Positions 1 through 8,905 of a stretch of 64,000 nucleotides of DNA are shown here, piece after piece. This DNA comes from Streptomyces sp. NRRL F-5727 (GTDB taxonomy: Bacteria > Actinomycetota > Actinomycetes > Streptomycetales > Streptomycetaceae). The stretch is taken from contig NZ_JOGX01000013.1 in the NCBI RefSeq assembly GCF_000719555.1, positions 71,046 through 135,045 on the forward strand, given 5' to 3'. The number at the start of each line of letters is the position of its first letter. Position 1 is the stretch's first letter. The position numbers and the translations under genes are program-made. Below the pieces are notes generated by a model. The model was not told the DNA's origin. It did not search any database and was given only the letters and a program-made list of their open reading frames with translations.

Positions 1-1
1 C

Positions 2-874
2 CTCAACAACACGGCCAACCGGATCCTGCGCCGCCTGGGCATGGAGCCCACCGAGGAGCTGGCGTCCGCGCGCTCCCCCCAGGAGCTGGTGGCGCTCGCG
101 CGCCACTCGGCGAAGGAGGGCGCCCTGGAGGCGGACACGGCCGAATTGTTCGTTCGCACACTGAACCTCGCGGAGCTCACCGCCGAGAACGTGATGACGC
201 CGCGCGTGCAGGTGACCGCCCTGGAGGTGCAGGCCACCGCCGAGGACGTCGCCAACGCCACGCGCGCCACCGGTCTCTCCCGCTTCCCCGTCTACCGGGG
301 CAACCTGGACACGGTCGTGGGCATCGCGCACATCAAGGACGTGCTCGCCATACCGGCCGACGAGCGGCGGATGCGCCGTGTCGGCGACATCGCGCGCGAG
401 CCGCTCCTCGTGCCCGAGACGCTGACCGTCGACAAGCTGCTCGACCGGCTGTCCGGGAAGCAGACGATGGCCGTCGTCATCGACGAGTACGGCGGCACGG
501 CCGGCGTCGCGACGCTGGAGGACATCGTCGAGGAAGTCGTCGGCGAGGTGCGCGACGAGCACGACCCGCACGAGACCCCCGACCTCGCCCGCGCCGGTGA
601 GGACCAGGACGGCCGCCTGCTGTGGTCGGCCGACGGAGCCGCTCGTACCGACCAGTTGGAACGCATCGGCCTGAAGGTGCCGGACGGACCGTACGAGACC
701 CTCGCAGGCGTCCTCGCGACCGAGCTGGGCCGGATCCCGGCCGTCGGCGACACCGTGGAACTGGGCGGCTGGCGCCTCGACGTCGCCGACGCCTCCGGGC
801 GCCGCGCCGCGCGCGTCCTGCTGCACGCGCCGCTCCCCCAGGACGACGACGAGACCGGGGAGGCGCGCCGATGA
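2..874 (+). CDS. CNNM/CBS-domain membrane protein (hemolysin/CorC family), 3' part
   Basis: The gene enters from the left edge of the window; about 290 codons are visible and the reading frame is open from base 2. The visible part holds the end of the CNNM (DUF21) region (a TANR..RRLG motif), then a pair of CBS domains (roughly visible residues 70-190), with typical SRFPVY and the DEYGG/LEDIVEE motif, and a C-terminal CorC/HlyC-type domain ending near residue 280. Family members are membrane proteins linked to Mg2+/Co2+ transport or membrane integrity, with adenine-nucleotide-sensing CBS domains. Its stop codon overlaps the next start as ATGA, so the two are translationally coupled. Confidence 0.9.
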   Translation, partial: LNNTANRILRRLGMEPTEELASARSPQELVALARHSAKEGALEADTAELFVRTLNLAELTAENVMTPRVQVTALEVQATAEDVANATRATGLSRFPVYRGNLDTVVGIAHIKDVLAIPADERRMRRVGDIAREPLLVPETLTVDKLLDRLSGKQTMAVVIDEYGGTAGVATLEDIVEEVVGEVRDEHDPHETPDLARAGEDQDGRLLWSADGAARTDQLERIGLKVPDGPYETLAGVLATELGRIPAVGDTVELGGWRLDVADASGRRAARVLLHAPLPQDDDETGEARR

Positions 875-1890
875 CCGCGATCCAGTTGCTGATCGGCCTG
901 CTCACGCTGGTCGTGAACGCCTTCTTCGTCGGCGCCGAGTTCGCCCTGATCTCGGTCCGGCGCAGCCAGATCGAACCCCTCGCGGAGGCCGGCGACCGCC
1001 GGGCCCGCAGCGTCGTCTGGGGTCTGGAACACGTCTCCGCGCTGCTCGCGGCGGCGCAGCTCGGCATCACGCTGTGCACCCTGGTGCTCGGCATCGTGGC
1101 CGAGCCGGCCATCGCGCACCTGCTGGAGCCCGTCTTCGACGCCGTCGGCGTGCCGCACGGCCTGGTCCACCCGATCTCGTTCGTGATCGCGCTGACCGTG
1201 GCCACGTATCTGCACATGCTCCTCGGCGAGATGGTGCCGAAGAACATCGCGCTCGCGGAGCCGACCCGGACCGCGCTGCTCCTCGGCCCGCCGCTGGTGA
1301 CGCTGGCGCGCGCGCTGCGCCCGGTGATCTTCACCGTCAACGCCTTCGCGAACGCGCTGCTGAAGCTGATGCGGGTGGAGGCGAAGAACGAGGTGGCGGC
1401 GACGTTCTCGGACGACGAGCTGGCCCGGATGGTCACCGACGCGAGTGACGCCGGTCTGCTCGACGACCGCGCGACCGAGCGTCTGCACGACGCGCTGGAG
1501 CTGGGCCGCCGCCCGGTGCGCGACGTGGTCATGCCGGTCGAGAAGGTGATCTACGCGCAGGTGGGCACCACTCCGGAGGAGCTGGAGGCGCTGTCCGCCG
1601 AGTCGGGCTTCTCCCGCTTCCCCGTGGTGGACTCCGACCGCCGGATCCTGGGCTACCTCCATGTGAAGGACGCCCTGGACATCACCCCGCGCGACCTTCC
1701 GCTCCCGGTGTCGGCGCTGCGGCCGATCGCCCGCGTGCGGGCGGCGACGCCGATGGACGACGTGCTGACGGCGATGCGCCGCAGCCGTACGCACCTGGCG
1801 GCCGTGCTCGACGACGACGGCAAGCTGGCCGGCCTGGTCACGATGGAGGACGTCCTCCGCGAACTGGTGGGGCGCCCGGCGGCGCCGTAG
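871..1890 (+). CDS. CNNM/CBS-domain membrane protein lacking CorC/HlyC tail
   Basis: A 339-residue paralogue of the preceding gene. I chose ATG 871 because it overlaps the upstream TGA as ATGA and begins directly with a hydrophobic segment (QLLIGLLTLVVNAFFVGAEF), as CNNM proteins do. The N-terminal CNNM domain has about four hydrophobic segments (residues 1-160) and the LGEMVPKNIAL motif. Two CBS repeats follow (about 205-330), with SRFPVV and MEDVLREL. The protein stops right after the second CBS repeat, so the C-terminal transporter-associated domain of its partner is missing. Tandem long/short CNNM pairs are usual in actinobacteria and suggest a heteromeric membrane complex; the transported ion is unknown. 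Confidence 0.9.
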   Translation: MTAIQLLIGLLTLVVNAFFVGAEFALISVRRSQIEPLAEAGDRRARSVVWGLEHVSALLAAAQLGITLCTLVLGIVAEPAIAHLLEPVFDAVGVPHGLVHPISFVIALTVATYLHMLLGEMVPKNIALAEPTRTALLLGPPLVTLARALRPVIFTVNAFANALLKLMRVEAKNEVAATFSDDELARMVTDASDAGLLDDRATERLHDALELGRRPVRDVVMPVEKVIYAQVGTTPEELEALSAESGFSRFPVVDSDRRILGYLHVKDALDITPRDLPLPVSALRPIARVRAATPMDDVLTAMRRSRTHLAAVLDDDGKLAGLVTMEDVLRELVGRPAAP

Positions 1891-1914
1891 CCGCACGCGG
1901 CGACGTCACACATG

Positions 1915-1953
1915 GGGAAGGCCCCCGGGATCTGGGATCCCGGGGGCCTTCCC
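1915..1953. terminator. Bidirectional hairpin terminator
   Basis: A perfect inverted repeat with 18-bp arms (1915-1932 and 1936-1953) and a 3-nt loop, in the short gap between convergent genes ending at 1890 and 1978. It is symmetric, so it can serve both strands. There is no U-tract, as is common in Streptomyces terminators. Confidence 0.8.
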
Positions 1954-1977
1954 GTGTCCGTCGCGTGGTGCGCCCCG

Positions 1978-3057
1978 TCAGAGGGCGGACGCGGCGAGCC
2001 AGTCGTCGAGGAGGTCGCGGTCGCCTGTGTGGGTGAAGCGCGGGTCGTCGGGGGCGTACCGGCGATGCAGCAGGAGGAGCAGTTCGCCGGCGTCGGCCGT
2101 CACGCTCGCGGTGGGCTCGGCGCCGCCGCCCGTACCGCCCCTGCTCCAGGTGAAACCGCCGCCGCCGAGCACCAGCGTCCAGACGGCGCCGCTGTCCCGT
2201 GCCGCCAGGCGGAGTACCGCGCCGTCGCGGTCGAGGTGGGCGAGCGGTTCGGCGATCCACGGGATGTAGGGAGCCGTGGTGAGGAAGTGGTCGAGCGCGT
2301 CGGCCGCCGTGCCCGGGTCGAGCGGCCGGGCGGCGCCGGTGAGCGCGATCTCGGCGTCGGCGAGGTGGACGACCGTCTCGGCCAGGACATGGCGCGGGTA
2401 GTGCCGCACCGACGGGTCGGCACCCGGCGACCACACCGGCGCCGTGGGATCGGCCGCACGGGCGGCGGCGGTGAAGCCCTCGGCGCGGGCGGCGAACCAG
2501 CCCGGATACGAGGACGGCTCGACCGGCGGGTCCAGTGGCAGGTCCCCGGCGCGGACGCGCGTGGCGGGGCGGGCGGTCACGAGGTGCTCGGCCCAGACGT
2601 GGACGGTGCCGAGGTGGCGGGTCAGGTCGCCGAGCGTCCAGCCGGGGCAGGTCGGCACGGGGGTGGCCGGGTCGGCGCCCCTGACGGTGTCCACGTACCG
2701 GCCCGCCCGCTCGGCGACGGTCTCGACGAGGGCGAGGTGCGCGTCCACATCGAGTCGGAGGCCGTGGCCGACGGGCTTCAGCAGGCCGTCGCGGGCGTCC
2801 GCGTCGAGCCGGAAGCGGGTGGAGACCCTGAGCAGGCCGTCGCGCCGCGGTCCCGGCGGCTCCCGGAGCGCGCCGGCGCGGAAGAGTCCGTCGAGGGTGC
2901 GCCGGTCGGCGTGGCCGAGTCCGGAGAGCGCGTGCCCGGTGTCTTCGAGCCACCGCGCGGCGGTGTCGGGGTCGAGGGTGTCCTCGTCGCTGGTCTCGAC
3001 CGCCGTCACCAGCCCGGCCAGCGCCTCGGCCAGGGCGTGCAGGAGCGCGTCGCTCAT
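1978..3057 (-). CDS. Maleylpyruvate isomerase-like mycothiol-dependent enzyme (DinB fold)
   Basis: A 359-residue protein. The start ATG at 3057 was chosen for the GGGAGGGG ribosome site just upstream. The C-terminal half resembles the actinobacterial DinB/MDMPI family: a helix with CPGWTLGDLTRHLG, which carries the conserved metal-site histidine, followed by the W-x-H helix and a C-terminal MDMPI-type domain. Characterised members use mycothiol as cofactor for isomerisation or conjugation; most are uncharacterised. The first 120 residues are an extra helical N-terminal part of unclear function. The gene is divergent from the SGNH hydrolase, with 64 bp between the two starts. Confidence 0.75.
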   Translation of the reverse strand: MSDALLHALAEALAGLVTAVETSDEDTLDPDTAARWLEDTGHALSGLGHADRRTLDGLFRAGALREPPGPRRDGLLRVSTRFRLDADARDGLLKPVGHGLRLDVDAHLALVETVAERAGRYVDTVRGADPATPVPTCPGWTLGDLTRHLGTVHVWAEHLVTARPATRVRAGDLPLDPPVEPSSYPGWFAARAEGFTAAARAADPTAPVWSPGADPSVRHYPRHVLAETVVHLADAEIALTGAARPLDPGTAADALDHFLTTAPYIPWIAEPLAHLDRDGAVLRLAARDSGAVWTLVLGGGGFTWSRGGTGGGAEPTASVTADAGELLLLLHRRYAPDDPRFTHTGDRDLLDDWLAASAL

Positions 3058-3094
3058 CGGATTTCCCCTCCCGGGTTCTCCACGGCACCCGCGC

Positions 3095-3108
3095 ATACCG
3101 CACGGTAT
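3095..3108. promoter_or_regulatory. Short inverted repeat in divergent promoter region
   Basis: ATACCG and CGGTAT face each other with 2 nt between, in the 64-bp gap between divergent genes starting at 3057 and 3122. The site could be an operator for one or both genes. This is inferred from position and symmetry alone. Confidence 0.3.
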
Positions 3109-3121
3109 GATCGGCTCCGCC

Positions 3122-3904
3122 ATGGAGATCAATGCCACGTACAACAGTCTCGTCGCCGTCGGGGACAGCTTCACCGAGGGTATGTCGGACCTGAGGCCCG
3201 ACGGTTCGTACCGGGGCTGGGCGGACGTCCTCGCGGGCCGGCTCGCCGCCCGCACGCCCGGCTTCCGCTACGCCAACCTCGCGGTGCGCGGGAAGCTCAT
3301 CGGACAGATCGTCGAGGAGCAAGTCGCCCTGGCCGCAGGGATGAAGGCCGACGTGGTCACCCTCGTCGGCGGCCTCAACGACACCCTCCGCCCCAAGGTC
3401 GACATGGTCCGCGTCAAGGACCTCCTGACCGAGGCCGTGGAACGCCTCACACCCTCCTGCGGGCAGCTGGTCCTGATGCGGAGCCCCGGCCGGAACGGTC
3501 CGGTCATGGAGCGCTTCCGCCCCCGGATGGAGGAGCTCTTCGCCCACATCGACGAGCTGGCCGGCCGGCACGGCGCGCTCGTGGTCGACCTGTACAGCGC
3601 TCCGGTCCTGGGCGACCCCCGGCTGTGGGACGTGGACCGGCTGCACCTCACCGCCGACGGGCACCGGCGGGTGGCGGAGGCCGTGTGGCAGACGCTGGGG
3701 CTCGCCGCCGAGAACGACTGGCGGGCGCCGCTCCCGGCCTCCGTACGTCCGGGCTGGATGGCGCGGCGCGCCGCGGACGCCCGGTTCGCCAGGGAACACC
3801 TCGGCCCGTGGATCGGCCGCCGGCTCACCGGCCGCTCGTCCGGCGACGGCCGCCCGGCGAAGCGGCCCGAGCTGCTGCCGTACGAGACGCGGTCCGAGGT
3901 CTGA
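3122..3904 (+). CDS. SGNH/GDSL-family hydrolase
   Basis: A 260-residue esterase or lipase-like protein with the SGNH blocks in order: block I GDSFTEG near residue 16 (nucleophile Ser), the block II glycine region around VRGKLIG, block III GGLNDTLRP (Asn), and block V DRLHLTADGH near residue 180 (catalytic Asp and His). There is no signal peptide, so it is predicted cytoplasmic. The last 60 residues are basic and resemble other Streptomyces members of this subfamily. Substrates of these single-domain SGNH enzymes are usually acyl or acetyl esters; nothing here narrows that. ATG 3122 starts immediately before the conserved N-terminus. Confidence 0.88.
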   Translation: MEINATYNSLVAVGDSFTEGMSDLRPDGSYRGWADVLAGRLAARTPGFRYANLAVRGKLIGQIVEEQVALAAGMKADVVTLVGGLNDTLRPKVDMVRVKDLLTEAVERLTPSCGQLVLMRSPGRNGPVMERFRPRMEELFAHIDELAGRHGALVVDLYSAPVLGDPRLWDVDRLHLTADGHRRVAEAVWQTLGLAAENDWRAPLPASVRPGWMARRAADARFAREHLGPWIGRRLTGRSSGDGRPAKRPELLPYETRSEV

Positions 3905-3989
3905 GCCGGCGGCGGGCACCCACCACGTGACGTGGGTCTCGTAGCAAGCTCCAGCCGGGACCACGGCGCTGGCCTGCAGAAATCACCAG

Positions 3990-4006
3990 TAAACTCTGGA
4001 CACGTG
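3990..4006 (+). promoter_or_regulatory. Possible -10 element giving a leaderless purB transcript
   Basis: TAAACT at 3990-3995 fits a sigma-70-type -10 hexamer and lies 8 nt before the purB GTG at 4004. There is no convincing Shine-Dalgarno sequence. Transcription would start at or next to the GTG, giving a leaderless mRNA. No good -35 is visible, so this is an inference. Confidence 0.35.
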
Positions 4007-5446
4007 ACTGCTGCGACTGTGAAGCCCCGTATCCCCAACGTCCTGGCCGGCCGCTACGCCTCCGCGGAGCTCGCCGTCCTCTGGTCCCCCGAGCAGAAGG
4101 TGAAGCTGGAGCGCCAGCTGTGGCTCGCCGTGCTGCGTGCCCAGAAGGACCTCGGGATCGAGGTTCCGGACGCGGCGATCGCCGACTACGAGCGCGTCCT
4201 CGACCAGGTCGACCTCGGCTCCATCGCCGAGCGCGAGAAGGTCACCCGGCACGACGTGAAGGCGCGCATCGAGGAGTTCAACGCTCTCGCCGGCCATGAG
4301 CACGTGCACAAGGGCATGACCTCCCGCGACCTCACGGAGAACGTCGAGCAGCTCCAGATCCGCCTCTCGCTGGAGCTGGTCCGGGACCGTACGGTCGCCG
4401 TCCTGGCCCGCCTGGGCAAGCTGTCCGCCGAGTACGGCGAGCTGGTCATGGCTGGGCGGTCGCACAACGTCGCCGCGCAGGCCACCACCCTCGGCAAGCG
4501 CTTCGCGACCACCGCGGACGAGCTGCTCGTGGCGTACACCCGTCTGGAGGAGCTGCTCGGCCGCTACCCGCTGCGCGGCATCAAGGGCCCGGTGGGCACC
4601 GCCCAGGACATGCTCGACCTGCTCGGCGGCGACGCCGGCAAGCTCGCCGAGCTGGAGCAGCGGATCGCCGGTCACCTGGGCTTCGCGCACGCCTTCACCT
4701 CGGTCGGCCAGGTCTACCCGCGCTCGCTCGACTACGACGTGGTCACCGCGCTGGTGCAGCTCGCCGCCGGCCCGTCGTCGATCGCCAAGACGATCCGCCT
4801 GATGGCCGGCCACGAGCTGGTCACCGAGGGCTTCAAGCCCGGCCAGGTCGGCTCCTCCGCGATGCCGCACAAGATGAACACCCGCTCCTGCGAGCGCGTC
4901 AACGGCCTCATGGTCATCCTGCGCGGTTACGCGTCGATGACCGGCGAGCTGGCCGGCGACCAGTGGAACGAGGGCGACGTGTCCTGCTCCGTGGTCCGCC
5001 GCGTGGCGCTGCCGGACGCCTTCTTCGCGCTCGACGGCCTGCTGGAGACCTTCCTCACCGTGCTGGACGAGTTCGGCGCCTTCCCGGCCGTCGTCGCCCG
5101 CGAGCTCGACCGCTACCTGCCGTTCCTCGCCACCACCAAGGTCCTGATGGCCTCGGTCCGCGCGGGCGTGGGCCGCGAGCTCGCCCACGAGGCGATCAAG
5201 GAGAACGCAGTGGCGTCGGCCCTCGCCATGCGCGAGCAGGGCGTCGAGCGCAACGAACTGCTCGACAAGCTCGCCGCCGACGACCGCATCCCGCTGGACC
5301 GCGCGCAGCTCGACGAGCTGATGGCGGACAAGCTCTCCTTCACCGGCGCCGCCGCCGACCAGGTCGCCACCGTGGTGGCCCGGATCGAGGAGCTCGTCAA
5401 GCAGCACCCCGAGGCCGCCGCCTACACCCCCGGCGCGATCCTCTGA
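4004..5446 (+). CDS. purB: Adenylosuccinate lyase
   Basis: A 480-residue enzyme of the fumarase/aspartase superfamily. PurB cleaves SAICAR to AICAR plus fumarate and adenylosuccinate to AMP plus fumarate in purine synthesis. Visible signatures are the first conserved region with EHVHKGMTSRDLTEN, the middle region with GRSHNVAAQATTLGKR, and the superfamily signature GSSAMPHKMNTRSCE near residue 285 (mobile catalytic serine loop). Length matches actinobacterial PurB. GTG 4004 was chosen because the protein then begins TAATVKPRIPNVLAGRY, as in other streptomycetes; the in-frame upstream ATG at 3932 adds a non-homologous tail. It overlaps the start of the downstream glycosylase gene. Confidence 0.96.
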   Translation: MTAATVKPRIPNVLAGRYASAELAVLWSPEQKVKLERQLWLAVLRAQKDLGIEVPDAAIADYERVLDQVDLGSIAEREKVTRHDVKARIEEFNALAGHEHVHKGMTSRDLTENVEQLQIRLSLELVRDRTVAVLARLGKLSAEYGELVMAGRSHNVAAQATTLGKRFATTADELLVAYTRLEELLGRYPLRGIKGPVGTAQDMLDLLGGDAGKLAELEQRIAGHLGFAHAFTSVGQVYPRSLDYDVVTALVQLAAGPSSIAKTIRLMAGHELVTEGFKPGQVGSSAMPHKMNTRSCERVNGLMVILRGYASMTGELAGDQWNEGDVSCSVVRRVALPDAFFALDGLLETFLTVLDEFGAFPAVVARELDRYLPFLATTKVLMASVRAGVGRELAHEAIKENAVASALAMREQGVERNELLDKLAADDRIPLDRAQLDELMADKLSFTGAAADQVATVVARIEELVKQHPEAAAYTPGAIL

Positions 5447-6006
5447 CCCGGACCCGCCGGTTCACCCGCGAGGAACTGGAGGCCGCCCGCGACCGCGTCG
5501 TCCCCGACGTGGCCGAGGGCGGCCTCGCCGTTCTCTTCTGCGGCATCAACCCGGGCCTGATGACCGCCGCGACCGGTCACCACTTCGCCCGCCCCGGCAA
5601 CCGCTTCTGGCCGGTGCTCCATCTCTCCGGCTTCACGCCGCGCCTGCTGCGCCCCGACGAGCAGGACGAGTTGCTCTCGTACGGGCTCGGCATCACCAAC
5701 GTCGCCGCCCGTCCGACCGCGCGCGCCGACGAACTGAGCCGCGAGGAGTACGTCGAGGGCGGCCGCATCCTCACCGAGAAGGTCCTGCGGCTGAAGCCCC
5801 ACTGGCTCGCGGTCGTCGGCGTCACCGCGTACCGCACCGCCTTCGGCGAGCCGAAGGCCGCGATCGGCCCTCAGGAGCGGACCATCGGCACGACGCGGAT
5901 CTGGGCCCTGCCCAATCCGAGCGGGCTCAACGCGCACTGGACGGCGCAGACGATGGCGGAGGAGTACGCGCGGCTGAGGCAGGTGGCCCGCCTGCCACCC
6001 GCATGA
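5443..6006 (+). CDS. mug: G/U mismatch-specific uracil/thymine-DNA glycosylase
   Basis: A 187-residue Mug/TDG-type glycosylase that removes uracil or ethenocytosine opposite guanine. Visible motifs are FCGINPG (the Mug motif I, residues about 28-34), followed by HHFARPGNRFWP, GITNVAARPTARADEL, and the C-terminal PNPSGLN motif (motif II). Length fits the family. The start is uncertain: no ATG, GTG or TTG lies between the purB stop and the essential motif I, so the best candidate is CTG 5443, overlapping the purB TGA by 4 nt, which would make translation coupled to purB. The pairing of a repair enzyme with purB is common in Streptomyces. Confidence 0.85.
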   Translation: MTRTRRFTREELEAARDRVVPDVAEGGLAVLFCGINPGLMTAATGHHFARPGNRFWPVLHLSGFTPRLLRPDEQDELLSYGLGITNVAARPTARADELSREEYVEGGRILTEKVLRLKPHWLAVVGVTAYRTAFGEPKAAIGPQERTIGTTRIWALPNPSGLNAHWTAQTMAEEYARLRQVARLPPA

Positions 6007-6033
6007 CCGCTCACGCCGCCGTCCTCCTCCTCG

Positions 6034-6083
<50 letters not shown>

Positions 6084-6105
6084 GGGAACGATGGCGGAGG
6101 CTCCC

Positions 6106-6543
6106 TCACGGCGGATCCACGTCGGTGATGACGGCGAGGAGCTGGAACGGCAGCTCCTTGTCCCACTGCGAGACGCCCAGCCCGATCCATCTGCTGTCCA
6201 CACGCCACAGCGTGAGGTCCGGTACGTGCGCGCACAGCACCGACCAGGGCTCCGGCAGCAGCTCCCCCTCCATGCTGCGATGGTGCAGCGACCACAGGCT
6301 CATGCGGTCCGGATCGCCCCAGCGCGCGGCGAGCAGGGCGGCGAGTCCGTCGCGCTCCGCTTCGTACTGTTCCTCGACCGCTTCCCGGCGGCTCCCGTCG
6401 TCCTCCCAGAAGTCCTCGCTGGTGGCCAGCGCGGCGACATGGAAGCCCGGCCCGCTGTCGAGGTGGCCGGCCCGCTCCGGCCGTGTCGGGAACTCCCTCG
6501 ACCGCAGTAAGTCGAGGTCCGACAGAAGGCGTGTCGTGGTCAT
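6106..6543 (-). CDS. Conserved hypothetical protein, 145 aa
   Basis: I do not recognise a family. ATG 6543 gives a 145-residue, acidic, Trp-rich soluble protein with no signal peptide or membrane segment. Several features suggest a real gene: normal codon bias, conserved-looking patches such as EDFWEDDGSRREAVEEQYEA near the middle and SRWIGLGVSQWDKELPFQL near the C-terminus, and a clean intergenic gap on both sides. The layout resembles small SMI1/KNR4-independent proteins of streptomycetes, but I cannot name it. It is divergent from the ROK regulator, with a 220-bp gap rich in C/G runs. Confidence 0.6.
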   Translation of the reverse strand: MTTTRLLSDLDLLRSREFPTRPERAGHLDSGPGFHVAALATSEDFWEDDGSRREAVEEQYEAERDGLAALLAARWGDPDRMSLWSLHHRSMEGELLPEPWSVLCAHVPDLTLWRVDSRWIGLGVSQWDKELPFQLLAVITDVDPP

Positions 6544-6763
6544 GTGCCCAGTAAACCGCCCGGCACTGACAGTTGGCGCCACGTCAGCCGGCCCGAACGC
6601 GCGAACCGGCTGCGGCCCCGACTGCGGACCTGGGTCCGGCCCCGGGTGCGGACCCGGGTCTCGGCGCGGACACGGCCCGGACACGGCCGGGGGCGGCCCT
6701 CGCCGCCTCCGGAACCATTGAGTACCATCCGCCTGACACGGGCACGAGCTGGGAGGACACACT

Positions 6764-7921
6764 GTGGGGCGGCTGACCGGCGGGGATCCGTCGCTGCTGC
6801 GGCGGATCAATTCCGCGGTGGTACTCCATGCTCTGCGCGGCTCGGACCCGCGCACGCTCACGGATCTGACCCGGATCACCGGGCTGTCCCGGCCGACCGT
6901 CGAGGGCGTCGTCGAAGGACTCATCGAAGGCGGCCTCGTCGTCGAGGCCGCGCCCGAGGAGGGTGAGGCACGGCGCCAGGGCCGCCCCGCCCGGAGGTTC
7001 CGGTTCCGCGCCGAGGCCGGTCATCTGCTCGGCATCGAGATCGGCCCGCACCGCGTCGCCGCCCTCCTCTCCGGTCTCGACGGCCGGATCATCAGCGCGG
7101 GCGCGCGCGAGGTGTCGGAGACGGCGCCGGAGGACGAGCGCCTGGACAAGGTGCGCATGGTCGTCGCGGACGTCCTGCGCCGCGCCGGCGTGCCCCGGTC
7201 GAACCTCCGGGCGGTCGGCGTCGGCACCCCCGGGATCGTGGAGGCCGACGGCACGGTGCGGCTCGGCACGGCACTGCCCGGCTGGACGGGCCTCGCGCTC
7301 GGCGAGCGGCTGCGCCGCTCCTTCCGCTGCCCGGTGATCGTGGAGAACGACGCCAACGCTGCGGCCGTCGCCGAGCACTGGAAGGGCGCCGCGACCGACT
7401 CCGACGACATCGTCTTCGTCCTCGCCGGGCTGAGCCCCGGCGCGGGCTCGCTGATCGGCGGCCGGCTGCACCGCGGTTACGGCGGTGCGGCGGGCGAGAT
7501 CGGCGCACTGCACCTCCTGGGGCGCGGCGTCACGCCGGAGCACCTGCTGTCGACGACCGACGAGCCTCTGCACCCGCTCGACGAGCAGGCGGTGACGGAG
7601 GTCTTCGCGCTGGCGAGGAAGGGTGACGCCCGGGCCGAGGCGGCGGTCGAGCGGTTCATCCAGCGGCTGGTGCACGACGTGGGCGCCCTCGTCCTGGCGC
7701 TCGATCCCGAACTGGTGGTGGTCGGCGGCTGGGCGGCCGGCCTGGACGGCGTGCTGCAGCCGCTCCGCGACGAACTGGCGCGATTCTGCCTCCGCCCGCC
7801 GCGCGTGGTGCTCTCGCTGCTCGGCGAGGCCGCCGTCGGCACCGGCGCGCTGCGCCTGGCGCTCGACCACGTCGAGGAGCAGCTGTTCGCGGTCGAGGGC
7901 AGCGTGACGGCCCGGCGCTGA
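6764..7921 (+). CDS. ROK-family transcriptional regulator
   Basis: A 385-residue repressor. An N-terminal winged helix (residues about 10-75, TLTDLTRITGLSRPTVEGVV as recognition helix) is followed by a ROK sugar-kinase-like domain. The kinase part keeps the phosphate motif IEIGPHRVAALL and VENDANAAAVAEHW, but the zinc-binding Cys cluster typical of ROK glucokinases is absent, as in many ROK regulators. Family members sense sugars or sugar phosphates and repress catabolic genes. The GTG start at 6764 is preceded by GGGAGGAC at good spacing. No sugar gene is adjacent, so the target is not evident. Confidence 0.88.
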   Translation: MGRLTGGDPSLLRRINSAVVLHALRGSDPRTLTDLTRITGLSRPTVEGVVEGLIEGGLVVEAAPEEGEARRQGRPARRFRFRAEAGHLLGIEIGPHRVAALLSGLDGRIISAGAREVSETAPEDERLDKVRMVVADVLRRAGVPRSNLRAVGVGTPGIVEADGTVRLGTALPGWTGLALGERLRRSFRCPVIVENDANAAAVAEHWKGAATDSDDIVFVLAGLSPGAGSLIGGRLHRGYGGAAGEIGALHLLGRGVTPEHLLSTTDEPLHPLDEQAVTEVFALARKGDARAEAAVERFIQRLVHDVGALVLALDPELVVVGGWAAGLDGVLQPLRDELARFCLRPPRVVLSLLGEAAVGTGALRLALDHVEEQLFAVEGSVTARR

Positions 7922-8010
7922 GTCGGGGCCGGGGCCGGGCCAGAGCCGTCAGACGTTCACGTACCGCGAGAACCGTCGTCGGCGGGCACGATCGTCCTCA
8001 GGGAGATCGC

Positions 8011-8040
8011 GAAGACCCGGCCTCGGAAGGCCGGGTCTTC
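8011..8040. terminator. Hairpin terminator between convergent genes
   Basis: Perfect 13-bp arms (8011-8023, 8028-8040) with a CGGA loop, between the ROK gene ending at 7921 and the GntR gene ending at 8088. It is symmetric enough to work in both directions. Confidence 0.8.
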
Positions 8041-8087
8041 GGGCTGACCGGGGCGGCGGCTCCGGGGAACCGCCGCGGCGGGCTGGG

Positions 8088-8828
8088 TCAGGAGGCCATC
8101 GCCAGGTCGACGGAGTCGCCGAAGGTGAGGCGGCAGGTATCGGCGCGGTAGGTGGCGACGGAGACGGCGGCGGTACGGCCGCCGGAGAGGTAACGGGTCG
8201 TCACGACCAGCACCGGCGAGCCCGGCAGGCGATCCAGTTCCTTGGCGTCGTCCGCGCGCGCGGAACCCAGCTCCACCGAACGGTCCTGCCCGTCGAGGGC
8301 CAGGTGCTGGAGCTCGCGCAGCACGGCGCGGGCGCCGGCGGGCCCGGCCGGGGCGTCGACGGCGGTGAGTCCGGCGACCGAGCCGGCGGGCACGTACAGC
8401 AGTTCCGCGGCGACGGCCTGACCCTGGCTGAGGCGCACCCGGCGCACCAGGTGCACGTCCTCGTCGACGGGGGTCTCCAGCAGACGCGCCACGGCGGCGG
8501 GGGCCTTGCCGAGAACGGCGTCCTGCGGCTCCCAGGCGTCGTCACCGACGCCGGGCCATGCCTGCTGCTTGGTCGAGACGTCGACGCCGACGCGCGGGGG
8601 CGCGACCGTCGTGCCGACGCCGCGCCGGCGCTGGAGGCGTCCTTCGAGCTCCAGCTGCTCCAGAGCCTGGCGGAGCGTGGCCCGTGCGACGCCGAAACGG
8701 GCCGCGAGCTCGCGCTCGTTGGGCAGAATCTCACCGACCGCGAAGTCGGAGTCGAGTGCCTCGCCGATCACCGTCTTGAGGTGCTGGTACTTCGGTTCCT
8801 GGACCGATTCCAGCTGCGTGGTCCCCAC
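8088..8828 (-). CDS. GntR/HutC-family transcriptional regulator
   Basis: A 246-residue regulator. The N-terminal winged helix (residues about 12-80) contains LPNERELAARFGVARATLRQALEQLELEGRLQRRRGVGT, shown here only to its core RATLRQAL. The C-terminal UTRA effector domain (about 95-240) ends in an RYLSGG..VA.YRAD pattern. HutC-type proteins bind small effectors and repress promoters with a TGGT-NN-ACCA core. Such a site lies upstream (8927-8940) and overlaps its own -35, so negative autoregulation is likely. GTG 8828 has GGAGGA upstream. The gene stands alone; its other targets are unknown. Confidence 0.9.
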   Translation of the reverse strand: MGTTQLESVQEPKYQHLKTVIGEALDSDFAVGEILPNERELAARFGVARATLRQALEQLELEGRLQRRRGVGTTVAPPRVGVDVSTKQQAWPGVGDDAWEPQDAVLGKAPAAVARLLETPVDEDVHLVRRVRLSQGQAVAAELLYVPAGSVAGLTAVDAPAGPAGARAVLRELQHLALDGQDRSVELGSARADDAKELDRLPGSPVLVVTTRYLSGGRTAAVSVATYRADTCRLTFGDSVDLAMAS

Positions 8829-8905
8829 CCTGTCCTCCGCAATTCGCCGTGTCCCGCGGCGTTTCCGCGCCCTTGTTTATTAAAGGTTCCTGCACTAACT
8901 CTGCG

